Below are positions 45,319-53,767 of a stretch of DNA of 64,000 bases, piece after piece (the stretch's first letter is position 1; every line of letters begins with the position of its first letter). The notes below the pieces were generated by a model. It was given only the letters and a program-made list of their open reading frames with translations, did no database searches and was not told the DNA's origin. The DNA comes from Phycisphaerae bacterium (GTDB taxonomy: Bacteria > Planctomycetota > Phycisphaerae > Phycisphaerales > UBA1924): positions 24,023 through 88,022 of the forward strand of contig VGXM01000010.1 of the NCBI GenBank assembly GCA_016873295.1. The letters are read 5' to 3'. The position numbers and the translations under genes are program-made.

Positions 45319-46179
45319 ATGAACGCTTGCACCACCCTCCCTCGAATCCTCGCGACGCTCGCGGCGCTCGTGCTGGCCGGGCTGAGCATGACCGGCTGCG
45401 TCGCCCAGAACGAGTGGGACCGCCTCCTTGAGGCCAACCGCAGCCTGACCGACCAGGTGGAGCGGTTGAAGATGGAGCGCGACGAGGCCCGCACGGCCCT
45501 GGACGCCCAGCGCTCGGCCCTGGCCCGCGCCGAGGCCGCGGTCGCCCAGCTCCGCGGCGAGAACTCCATGCTCCGCCAGCAGCTCGACGCGGCGATGAGC
45601 GAGCTGGCCGGTCTGGGCAAGCGCCTGGGCGACATCCAGGTGATGGCCCTGGACCCCGAGACCGACCGGGCCCTGCAGGAGCTGGCGGCCCAGTTCCCCG
45701 ACCTCATCCAGTACGACTCGGCGACGGGCATGCTCCGCTTCGCCAGCGACCTGACGTTCGACTCCGGGTCGGACGTGGTGAAGGCGGAGGCCAAGTCGGC
45801 CCTGAGCGCCCTGTCGCGCGTGCTGTCGGCGCCGTCGGCGTCCGCGTACGACGTGTATGTCGAGGGGCACACCGACAGCCAGCGGATCAGCGCCAACACG
45901 GCCCGTCGGCACCCCACCAACCGCCACCTCTCCGTTCACCGCTCGATCTCGGTGATCAACGAGCTGGCGGGGTTGGGGGTGTCCACGGGCCGGCTGATGG
46001 CGGCGGGCTGGGGCGAGCACCGCCCGCGCGTGCCCAACACCGCCAGCGGCAACACCGCCGCCAACCGCCGCGTCGAGATCTACCTCACCCGCCCCAAGCT
46101 CTCGTCGTCCTACGTGCAGCCGACCCCCGCGACCCCGACGGCGACGCCCGCCCAGCCCGAGCCCGAGATCATCAAGTAA
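45319..46179 (+). CDS. OmpA-type lipoprotein with coiled coil
   Basis: A 286-aa protein. Lipobox signal MTGC at about residue 26-29, a coiled coil over about 35-105 (RLLEANRSLTDQVERLKMER), and a C-terminal OmpA-like peptidoglycan-binding domain with RFASDLTFDSGSDVVK, VEGHTDSQRISANTA and NRRVEIYL. It would link the outer membrane to the cell wall, like Pal. A TACGAT at 45226 may be its -10, giving an 88-nt leader. A Pro/Thr tail ends the protein. Confidence 0.92.
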   Translation: MNACTTLPRILATLAALVLAGLSMTGCVAQNEWDRLLEANRSLTDQVERLKMERDEARTALDAQRSALARAEAAVAQLRGENSMLRQQLDAAMSELAGLGKRLGDIQVMALDPETDRALQELAAQFPDLIQYDSATGMLRFASDLTFDSGSDVVKAEAKSALSALSRVLSAPSASAYDVYVEGHTDSQRISANTARRHPTNRHLSVHRSISVINELAGLGVSTGRLMAAGWGEHRPRVPNTASGNTAANRRVEIYLTRPKLSSSYVQPTPATPTATPAQPEPEIIK

Positions 46180-46203
46180 GGCCCGACCGGTCCGAACTGC
46201 CGG

Positions 46204-46228
46204 CGCCCCGGCCGACCGCGCCGGGGCG
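46204..46228. terminator. bidirectional terminator hairpin
   Basis: CGCCCCGG (46204-46211) pairs with CCGGGGCG (46221-46228) between the convergent OmpA and M60-type genes. Confidence 0.6.
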
Positions 46229-46242
46229 TTGTCCGTTGACGG

Positions 46243-48465
46243 TCATGGGCGGGGCATGTCGGCGGGCATCCACTCGGGCAGGTCCGCGATCGACCGCCGC
46301 GCCCCGTCGCCGGTCGGCACGCCCCAGGCCTGGAAGAACGGGCCCAGGTTCCGCCCGCACGCCCGGCTGAAGCGCACCAGCCACTGGTCGCGCTTGTCGG
46401 CGTCGGTCCTGGGGCGATCGCCCGCCGGGAGGGCCCGGTACTCGGCGAAGACGCGCTTGAACGTCTCCCAGCCGAACTCGCGCTGCAACTGCACATACAT
46501 GTGCAGGGCCAGGAACGGGTCGCGCTGCCAGGCCTCGAACCGCGCGCCGTCGGCCAGGTGCTTCTCGACGGAGGGCGGCTGGTCGACGGCCCCGTGCCCG
46601 CGCGAGCCCTCGGCGGGCGTGCACGCCGTGTCGATCGCGTGCAGCGCGAACAGGTTGCACGTCACCTCGCCCGTGCCCGCGAAGGTCCACTCCCCCTCCT
46701 GGTGGTTGTGCCCCAGCTCGTGCAGCAGGCCCCACGGGCCCGCCCGCAGCCTCCCGACCTCCGTCATCTCGTCCACCGCGTCCAGGTGCGTCATGATCGG
46801 GTACCCCGCGTGCATGTACCCGGCGCTGATCTGCTCGTCGGCGACGAACCGCTCGGGACGCTCGCGAGCGAGCGGCGTCTGCCCCAGCGTCGAGTGGGCG
46901 TCGCTGATCCGATCCCACATCTCCAGCACCGCCGTCGGGTCGTCCAGCGCCCGCAGCGACTCGGCGGGCACGCTGACGATGATCTTCGCGGTCTCGATCT
47001 CGCCCCACGGGGCCGGCGCCAGGCGCGACGCGGCCCACTGCTCGGGCGTCGTCGACCCCAGCACGAAGCGCGGTGCCTCCACACCGCCGTCGATCGTCAC
47101 CTCGATCGCGCCCGTGCGCGCCGTGGGCTCGATGTAGATCAGCCCGCCGAAGGCGCTGGCGACGCGGGTGGTCCCCGTGCCGAGGGGAAAGTCGCGGGCG
47201 ATGTCCGGGGCGCGGCGCCAATCGTCCAGGTGCCAGAGCCGGTCGGTGTGGCACCCGATGCGGACGCGGGCGCCCCCGGGGTCCACGCCGTCGCCCAGCG
47301 TGACGGTGACGAGCCCGCCCGGCGGGGCGTAGAGCCCGGTGCCCCGCCAGCCGCGCACGCCCGCGTCGATCGCGATGGTCCGCCCGACGCGGGGGGCCTC
47401 GGGCGGGACGGGGCCCGGAAAGACCGCCGCGGCGGGGTGGGCCCGGACCTCCTCGGGCGGGGTGCGGTGCTCCAGCTCGACCTCCAGCGCGAGCAGCACC
47501 CGCTCGCGCGCCTCGCCCACGCGCACGGGCGCGCCCGTGGACGGCGCCCTCCGCGCCACGCCCCCATCGAGCAGTCGGCGCAGGCGATCGAAGAGCGCGT
47601 GCCCCTCGGGAAGCACCCGGATGGCGGCGCCGGCGATCGCGCCCGCCTGCGCGCCCTCCTCGCGCGATGCCGCCTTCCCGTCCGGCGACTCGATCAGGCC
47701 GAGGGCCTGGTCAACGCGACTGATCGAGGGAATCGCGGCGTCGAGCGCGTACCCCTCGCCCCGCGTGCGCTCCAGCGTGCCGTCCGCCCACCCGATCCCC
47801 GCCCACACCAGCAGGCGGTTGCCCGGGTGCTCGCGGATCGCCTTGGTCGGGTTGAGTTGCAGCCAGCCCCACCCCAACCCGGACGCGAGCACGCCCCCGC
47901 CGTTGCGGATGAACGCCCGCACCGGCTCCAGGTCCCCGTCGCGCAGGCGATGGGTCTGGAGGCACAGGACGTCGACGCCGGCGAGGCGCGCCGACCAGTC
48001 GGCGGGGAGAACGCGGGCGTCGAGCCCGCGGACGCCAAGGGCCTCGGCGAGCCCGGCGTCGTGCGGCACGCCCACGCGCGGCGACGCCCTGTCGCCCCCA
48101 GACCAGCGCACGCAGCGCTCGACCAGCAGCGCCGTGTCGCCCACGCCCAGCGCCGCCCCGTCGAGATACCCCGTGTGCCCGAAGGCGACGACCCGACCCC
48201 GCCCCGCCCGCGCCCCCGCCACCACCGGCAGCGACACGCTCCTGCCCTGCCGCCCCACGGCGATGGGGAACGCCGACCCGTCGAGCAGCACCAGCGGCCC
48301 GGGGATCCCCGGTGCGGCGAGGCTGTCGGCGTCCGCGACGATCGCCGAGCGCGCATCGGGCGGATCGGCCGGCGCGGCCGACGGGGCGAGCACGCCCGCG
48401 AGGATGGGCACGAGCGCGATCAGCGGGGAGCGGTTGACGGGCGTCGGCCAGCGGTGATGCAACAC
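46243..48465 (-). CDS. secreted M60-like (enhancin-type) metallopeptidase
   Basis: A 740-aa secreted protein with a signal peptide (LIALVPILAGVLAPSAAPAD). Residues 40-310 hold an alpha/beta domain with GRVVAFGHTGYLDGA and FIRNGGGVLASGLGWGW, like a glutamine amidotransferase fold. The last 400 residues are the M60 catalytic region: HELGHNHQEGEWTFAGTGE supplies HExxH and the third ligand Glu, preceded by the typical DAHSTLGQTPL and AGYMHAGYPIMTH. M60 enzymes cleave mucin-type glycoproteins. I chose the GTG at 48465 since it starts the signal peptide. Confidence 0.85.
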   Translation of the reverse strand: MLHHRWPTPVNRSPLIALVPILAGVLAPSAAPADPPDARSAIVADADSLAAPGIPGPLVLLDGSAFPIAVGRQGRSVSLPVVAGARAGRGRVVAFGHTGYLDGAALGVGDTALLVERCVRWSGGDRASPRVGVPHDAGLAEALGVRGLDARVLPADWSARLAGVDVLCLQTHRLRDGDLEPVRAFIRNGGGVLASGLGWGWLQLNPTKAIREHPGNRLLVWAGIGWADGTLERTRGEGYALDAAIPSISRVDQALGLIESPDGKAASREEGAQAGAIAGAAIRVLPEGHALFDRLRRLLDGGVARRAPSTGAPVRVGEARERVLLALEVELEHRTPPEEVRAHPAAAVFPGPVPPEAPRVGRTIAIDAGVRGWRGTGLYAPPGGLVTVTLGDGVDPGGARVRIGCHTDRLWHLDDWRRAPDIARDFPLGTGTTRVASAFGGLIYIEPTARTGAIEVTIDGGVEAPRFVLGSTTPEQWAASRLAPAPWGEIETAKIIVSVPAESLRALDDPTAVLEMWDRISDAHSTLGQTPLARERPERFVADEQISAGYMHAGYPIMTHLDAVDEMTEVGRLRAGPWGLLHELGHNHQEGEWTFAGTGEVTCNLFALHAIDTACTPAEGSRGHGAVDQPPSVEKHLADGARFEAWQRDPFLALHMYVQLQREFGWETFKRVFAEYRALPAGDRPRTDADKRDQWLVRFSRACGRNLGPFFQAWGVPTGDGARRSIADLPEWMPADMPRP

Positions 48466-48515
48466 GGGGGCGGCGACCTCCGCCCGGAGTCTACTCGGCG
48501 CCGATGACGCGAGCG

Positions 48516-48622
48516 CCGGTGGGACCGCCCTCCGGCCGGCGGGATGTCCCGACGTGCCCCACCCCTCCAAGGCCGCCCTGGGATCCGTCCCGGGGCCACC
48601 GCCCGGAGGGCGGTCCCTCCAC
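48516..48622. repeat. P2 inverted pair upstream of the MlaE-like gene
   Basis: GGTGGGACCGCCCTCCGG at 48520 and its related complement near 48598-48622 face each other, forming an inverted repeat about 107 bp long, like that at 32627-32750. It lies in the divergent gap between the M60 gene and mlaE. Confidence 0.55.
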
Positions 48623-48650
48623 CGATCGGCGTGCCGCCCCTCCGTGCGTC

Positions 48651-48656
48651 TACCGT
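48651..48656 (+). promoter_or_regulatory. -10-like TACCGT, 7 nt before mlaE
   Basis: TACCGT then 7 nt then the mlaE ATG, with no ribosome-binding site. Confidence 0.4.
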
Positions 48657-48663
48657 GTGCCCC

Positions 48664-49542
48664 ATGAGCGAGCACGTGGAGCGTCAGCGCTCGATCCTGT
48701 CGCGCCTGCCCATCACCGCGCAGGCGGTCGAGGCCGGCGAGTCGGTGCTGCTGACGCTGCGGGCCTTCGGCGTGTTCGTGCGCTTCTGCGGGGCCGCCGT
48801 GCTCGGGCTGGGCCACCCGCGCGAGTGGGTCCGCAACGGACGCCTGGCCAAGCAGCTCTTCTTCGTCGGCACCACCAGCGTCCCCGTGCTCGCGCTGACG
48901 GGTGCCTTCATCGGCATGATCCTGGGCTTCGAGGGCTTCCCGCAGTTCCAGTCCATCGGGCAGGAGGGGCGCCTGGGGGGCGTGATCAACCTCTCGCTGG
49001 CCAAGCAGCTGGGCCCGGTGCTGGCCGCGGTCATGCTCGCCGGGCGCGTCGGCTGCGCCCTGACCGCCGAGCTGGGCACCATGCGCGTGACCGAGCAGCT
49101 CGACGCCATGCGGGCCATGGCCGCCGACCCGGTCCGCGTGCTCGTCTGCCCGCGCGTGCTGGCCTGCGTGCTCATGATCCCCATGCTCACGGTCTTCTCG
49201 AACCTCATGGGCGTGATCGGGGGCTGGTTGGTCGTGACGCAGGTCTACGGCACCGACGACGCCCTCTACTGGAAGTACACCGAGATGTTCGTCGACTGGT
49301 TCTCCGTCACCAACGGGCTCCTCAAGTCGCTGGCCTTCGGGCTGGCGATCGGGCTGATCTCCTGCTACAAGGGCTTCCACTGCCGACCGGGCGCCGAGGG
49401 CGTGGGGCGGGCCACCACCTCCAGCTTCGTCACCAGCTTCCTGGCCATCATCTTCCTGAACCTCGTGCTCGCCAAGTTCCTCAACGACTTCGACCGCATG
49501 ATCCTCAAGGACGGGCACCTGCGGAGCCTGCTGGGGGCTTAG
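48664..49542 (+). CDS. mlaE: MlaE-like ABC transporter permease
   Basis: A 292-aa permease. Five or six hydrophobic segments with the MlaE signature VMLAGRVGCALTAELGTMRV followed by TEQLDAMRAMAADPVRVLVCPRVLA, and a late GLISCYKGFHCRPGAEGVG then FVTSFLAIIFLNLVL. It works with MlaF in retrograde phospholipid transport. The ATPase gene is 46 kb away (1462-2268), and no mlaD or mlaC gene is adjacent. Its stop overlaps the convergent queA stop. Confidence 0.92.
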   Translation: MSEHVERQRSILSRLPITAQAVEAGESVLLTLRAFGVFVRFCGAAVLGLGHPREWVRNGRLAKQLFFVGTTSVPVLALTGAFIGMILGFEGFPQFQSIGQEGRLGGVINLSLAKQLGPVLAAVMLAGRVGCALTAELGTMRVTEQLDAMRAMAADPVRVLVCPRVLACVLMIPMLTVFSNLMGVIGGWLVVTQVYGTDDALYWKYTEMFVDWFSVTNGLLKSLAFGLAIGLISCYKGFHCRPGAEGVGRATTSSFVTSFLAIIFLNLVLAKFLNDFDRMILKDGHLRSLLGA

Positions 49543-50729
49543 GGCAGGATCAGCATCGCGTCGCCGAAGGAGTAGAAGCGATAGCCCGCGGAGACCGCGG
49601 CGCGGTAGGCGTCGAGCAGTCGCGTCAGCCCCGCGGGCGGGTCGTCCAGCCGCGAGGCCACCATCGCCAGCAGCGTCGAACGCGGCAGGTGGAAGTTGGT
49701 CAGCAGCGCGTCGCACCACCGCCAGCGGAACCCGGGCGTGATGAGCAGCCGCGTGCTCAGCCAGTCGGGCCAGACGCCCCGCGCGAGCCCCGACGCCCCC
49801 ACCCGCGCCCGCAGGTCGTCGTCGCCTTCCAGCGCCGCCGCGTAACTCTCCAGCGTCCGGGCCGTGGTCGTCCCCACCGCGATCACTCGCCCCCCCCGCG
49901 CCCGCTCCATCGCGGCGCGCGTCTCCTCGGGGACGCGGCACCACTCCGCGTGCATGCGGTGCTCCTCCACCACTTCGGCCTCGATGGGCCGGAACGTCCC
50001 CGACCCCACGTGCAGCACCACCTCCGCCCGACGCACACCGGCGGATTCGAGGCGCGCCAACAGTCCGGGCGCAAAGTGCAGACCCGCCGTCGGCGCCGCG
50101 ATCGAAGCCGAGCCCCCGCCGTCGTCCTCGCGCACGCGCTGGGCCGCGACCGCGGGCCCGTGCGCGGCCAGCACCGTCTGGTACCGCCCCCGATCGGCCC
50201 GGTCGTCAACGAGCGCGAGCCGATCGCGCCGGGCCTTGAGGATGTACGGCGGCAGCGGCGTCAGGCCCAGGCGCTCCAGGACCGTCGGCGTCGACAGACC
50301 CTCCGCACCGAGCACCCGCACGCGCCAACCCCCCGGCTCGTCCCCGGCCCGCTCCACCAGTTCCAGCGACACGCCCGACGCCTCGCCCGACGCGCCCCGC
50401 CCCAGCCCGATCAGCAGCCCCGGCCTCAGGCCCCCGCCCCGCAGCATGCACACCCACCCGCCGCTCCACTCCTTGACGAACAGCCCTTCGACGCGCCCGC
50501 CGGTCGGTCGCCGACCGATCAGCCGGGCCGGGACCACCCACGAGGTGTTGAAGACGAGCAGGTCGCCGGCGTGCAGCAGCGAGGGCAGATCGGCGACGGT
50601 GCGGTGTTCGAGGCGAGCGGCGTTCGAGCGCGACAGGACCATGAGGCGTGCCGAGTCGCGGGGTGAGGCGGGCTCGGTCGCGATCAGGTCCTGCGGGAGG
50701 TGGTAGTCGAGCTCGTCGGTCCGCAGCAT
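49539..50729 (-). CDS. queA: S-adenosylmethionine:tRNA ribosyltransferase-isomerase
   Basis: A 396-aa enzyme of queuosine synthesis that transfers the ribosyl part of SAM to preQ1-tRNA. It starts LRTDELDYHLPQDLIATEPA, has RDSARLMVL, the core IAAPTAGLHFAPGLL, VVLHVGSGTFRPIEAEVVEEH and the end DALLTNFHLPRSTLLAMV. Complete and of normal length (about 350-400). It starts two bases from the M14 gene's stop, so the M14 gene is upstream in the same transcript. Confidence 0.96.
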   Translation of the reverse strand: MLRTDELDYHLPQDLIATEPASPRDSARLMVLSRSNAARLEHRTVADLPSLLHAGDLLVFNTSWVVPARLIGRRPTGGRVEGLFVKEWSGGWVCMLRGGGLRPGLLIGLGRGASGEASGVSLELVERAGDEPGGWRVRVLGAEGLSTPTVLERLGLTPLPPYILKARRDRLALVDDRADRGRYQTVLAAHGPAVAAQRVREDDGGGSASIAAPTAGLHFAPGLLARLESAGVRRAEVVLHVGSGTFRPIEAEVVEEHRMHAEWCRVPEETRAAMERARGGRVIAVGTTTARTLESYAAALEGDDDLRARVGASGLARGVWPDWLSTRLLITPGFRWRWCDALLTNFHLPRSTLLAMVASRLDDPPAGLTRLLDAYRAAVSAGYRFYSFGDAMLILP

Positions 50730-50731
50730 GC

Positions 50732-53212
50732 CTAGCGCTCGATGGGCGGTTCGAGCATCGCGGCCCGGAAGACGAGTTGAAACGTGCCCGTGGACCACCC
50801 GCGGTATTGGGGCTGGAAGCCGAACAGGTGGGCCCGCCCCCGCCCGTGCGGCACGCGCACCCACGCCGACTTGCCCTCGATGACCTCGGGCTTGGCGACC
50901 CACCCCGATTGCAGCAGCCGCGTGGGGGCGTAGCGGAGGAGCGTCTCGGTCCTGGCGTCGGTGGAGCCGGTGGCCCTGCGTTCGTCGGCGGTCATCTCCC
51001 GGTACGCCGCGCCCCGCGAGAACATGAGCGAGACCGACGCCGGCAGCCCCGCGGTCAGGTCGGCCCTCTCGGGGATGGCCCGCAGCACGCTGCCCGGGCA
51101 CGAGAACTCGCGCCCCGCGGGTTCGCTCGTCACGTCCACGAGCGGGGCCTTGAGCAGCGAGATGGCCCAGGGCGTCGCCGACCCAATCGTGATGAGCGTG
51201 CCCCCGCCCCGCACGAACTCCTCGATGGCGATGGCGCCCTCCGGGGCCAGTCCACCGGCGTACGCCTCGTGCACCGAGCCCGGCGCCCGCCCGCGGTCCA
51301 GTTGCCCCGCCGACAGGCTCGCGATGATCAGCACGTCGATGAACGACCCCAGGTCGCCCGCCCGCACCATCTCGTTCCTGACCGAGACGTAGGGGATGCG
51401 GTTGGAGTCGAGCACGTACCGCATCCACCCCTCGTCCATGCTGCCCGACCACGGCGCGTAGAGCCCGATCCGGGGCAGGCGCCGCAGCGCCGCGAGCTCG
51501 GTCGGCCCGCCCTCCACGGGAAGGAAGACTCCCTCCCACTCGCCCGTGGTCCCGAGGCGCAGGCCGGCGCCGGACGCCAGGGCCGCGGCCAGGCGCGTCC
51601 AGGCGTCGGAGTGGTGGGTGGAGATGCCCCCGCCCTCCTCGCGCCCGTCGCCCCTGAACGCCCCCGTCGCCGACGCGACGTCCGCGGCGGGGCGCGTGCC
51701 CTCCGGCATCGGGCCCATCACCTCGACGCGCCGCACGCCCAGCAGCAGCGGCAGCGTCCACCCCGCCACGTCGTAGGGCGGCGAGCCCTCGGGGTACCGC
51801 TGCACGTCGAACAGGTCCTTCACGTGGGCCCCGTAAGGCTGGTCGCGCCGGATGACGATCGTGCCCGCCGGGTACTCGCGCCCGTCGGCCCTCACCGCCT
51901 CCTCGCTCACCGACACCTCGACGCCCGTCCGCAGCAGCACGTCGACCAGGCGCCGCACCGCGCCGGGGTCGCGGTTGTCGCTGGGGACCAGCCACCCCGT
52001 CGGGCCCTCCTCGCGCCCCGCCGCGATCGCCCGCTCCGACGCCTCCAGCGCGTTCCGCAGCCACACCTCGCGCTCGCGCGACAGGCTCGACAGCAGCGAC
52101 GACCCGAACGCCATCTCGTAGTCGATGATGTCGCGCAGGCGCCACCACCCGCCCGGCCAGGGCTTGAGGAACCGGTTCGACGGCGCGTACGCGCCCAGGT
52201 CCCCCGGCGCCCGCAGCCTGGTCACGGGCAAGAACACGGGCGTGGCCACCTCGACCGACGCGGCCTCCGTGAGCAGCCCGACCATGTTGTGCCGCACCGG
52301 CACGTTGCGGTTCCCCCCGTTCCACCACATGTCGTACGTCACGCCCGTCGAGATCCCCGTGAACCCCGCGCGGGTCATGTCCATCACCGCCCGCGTCCCC
52401 AGCAGGTTGATCCCCGCGATGATCGACGGGTCCAGGTTCGGGTTGAGCGGGTCGCGGAAGGGCGGAACGAAGAACCGCTCCCGCTCCGTCCCGTGCTGGT
52501 GCACGTCCCAGTACACCGTCGGAAACCACTCCTTGTACAGCAGCCCCGTCACGATCCGCGTCTCCGCCTGCGTGAGCATGAACCAGTCGCGGTTGTTGTC
52601 GTGCCCGGCGTAGAGCTGGTACAGGCGCAGCAGGTCCGTCGCCTCGTAGGGCGTGCCCACCGTCCTGCGGTACCAGTCCACCACCAGGTCCTGACCGTCC
52701 GGGTTGGTCGAAGGGAACATCACCACGACCGTCTCCCGCCGCGCGCTCGCCCAGGGCTCCTCGTCCGACGTCGCCAGCCGGTGGGCGAACTCCATCGCGA
52801 ACTGCGGGGCGGCGGTCTCGGTCGCGTGCATGGCGCAGGAGATGAACAGGATCGCCCGCCCCTCGCGCAGGGCCGCCCGCTTCTCCGCGTCGCTCTTCCC
52901 GCGCGGGTCGGCCAGCGTGCGGGCGTGGGACCGGATCGCCTCCAGCCGCGACAGGTTGCCCTCGTCGGAGAGGATCGAGATCAGGAACTCGCGCCCCTCG
53001 GCTGTGGTGCCCACGGGCTGGGTGCGCACGCGCGGGCTCTCCGACGCCAGGCGCTTGAAGTAGCCCCCCACCTCCGACCAGTCCGCCAGCGCAAAGTCCC
53101 CGCCGACGGGGCGCCCCAGGTGGGCCTCGGGGCTCGTGGGCGGGGCGGCGACGGCGCACCCCACCAGCACCATCATCACCACCGCTCCGATCCGACCGAT
53201 CGCTGGCACCAT
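50732..53212 (-). CDS. M14 family zinc carboxypeptidase-like protein
   Basis: An 826-aa secreted protein. Signal peptide VVMMVLVGCAVAAPPTSPEA, then an M14 peptidase domain with the zinc pair in SCAMHATETAAPQ (H and E) and the third ligand in YWDVHQHG, and the conserved substrate-binding NPDGQD and NNRDW. The last 350 residues are a separate domain with strand-rich TTLITIGSATPWA and a final HLFGFQPQYRGWSTGTF, as in large M14 proteins that also carry a glutamine-amidotransferase-like region. It would cleave cell-wall or exported peptides. The ATG at 53212 has GAGGAG upstream. Confidence 0.85.
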   Translation of the reverse strand: MVPAIGRIGAVVMMVLVGCAVAAPPTSPEAHLGRPVGGDFALADWSEVGGYFKRLASESPRVRTQPVGTTAEGREFLISILSDEGNLSRLEAIRSHARTLADPRGKSDAEKRAALREGRAILFISCAMHATETAAPQFAMEFAHRLATSDEEPWASARRETVVVMFPSTNPDGQDLVVDWYRRTVGTPYEATDLLRLYQLYAGHDNNRDWFMLTQAETRIVTGLLYKEWFPTVYWDVHQHGTERERFFVPPFRDPLNPNLDPSIIAGINLLGTRAVMDMTRAGFTGISTGVTYDMWWNGGNRNVPVRHNMVGLLTEAASVEVATPVFLPVTRLRAPGDLGAYAPSNRFLKPWPGGWWRLRDIIDYEMAFGSSLLSSLSREREVWLRNALEASERAIAAGREEGPTGWLVPSDNRDPGAVRRLVDVLLRTGVEVSVSEEAVRADGREYPAGTIVIRRDQPYGAHVKDLFDVQRYPEGSPPYDVAGWTLPLLLGVRRVEVMGPMPEGTRPAADVASATGAFRGDGREEGGGISTHHSDAWTRLAAALASGAGLRLGTTGEWEGVFLPVEGGPTELAALRRLPRIGLYAPWSGSMDEGWMRYVLDSNRIPYVSVRNEMVRAGDLGSFIDVLIIASLSAGQLDRGRAPGSVHEAYAGGLAPEGAIAIEEFVRGGGTLITIGSATPWAISLLKAPLVDVTSEPAGREFSCPGSVLRAIPERADLTAGLPASVSLMFSRGAAYREMTADERRATGSTDARTETLLRYAPTRLLQSGWVAKPEVIEGKSAWVRVPHGRGRAHLFGFQPQYRGWSTGTFQLVFRAAMLEPPIER

Positions 53213-53420
53213 GACGCGCTCCTCGCCCCGGGTCCGGGCGGATGGTACCGCACGCGCGTGCGCACCCGCCGGCAACGACCGCCGTTGACGCCCCGCCACG
53301 CCCGTCATGGACGCCCAGCCCCGCCCGACCCCGCCTCCGTGCCGTGCGCCCCTTCCCCTCTGATTAGCGGGCCAGCCCCCGCGCGCCGGGTCCGGCACGC
53401 CGTTCGGAGCCTGCCTCGGC

Positions 53421-53765
53421 GTGCACGCGGCGGCCATCAACCCACCCTGCGCCAGCCCTCTCGACACCCCGAGGCCGTTCGACCTCGTGCTGGCGGAGTG
53501 GAACTCGCACGAGCCGCCGCGACCGCCCCTGACCCCGCCCCTCTGGCTCGCGCTCCGCGAGATCCACGACCGCGCGTCGATCGCCGACGCCCCGCCCGTG
53601 CGGGAGGTCGACCCGGCGCCGCGCCGGCGCCCGCCCGCGGTCGCCGCCCCGGTGCGATCAAGCGACCCGGCGCCGGCACGACCGAGCCCGGCGCGCGACC
53701 CCGCGCCGGGGCGCACCATCGACCCGCCCGTGCGCCCGGGCCGACTCATCGACCTCTGGGCCTGA
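53421..53765 (+). CDS. small Pro/Arg-rich protein, unknown
   Basis: A 114-aa reading frame, 20% proline, with ELVLAEWNSHEPP-like start (FDLVLAEWNSHEPPRPP) and repeats of DP-A-P and R-P-x-P. Third codon positions are over 95% G or C, as in the real genes, which argues for coding. No family is recognised. It starts with GTG between the M14 and SpoIID genes, on the opposite strand to both. Confidence 0.55.
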   Translation: MHAAAINPPCASPLDTPRPFDLVLAEWNSHEPPRPPLTPPLWLALREIHDRASIADAPPVREVDPAPRRRPPAVAAPVRSSDPAPARPSPARDPAPGRTIDPPVRPGRLIDLWA

Positions 53766-53767
53766 CG

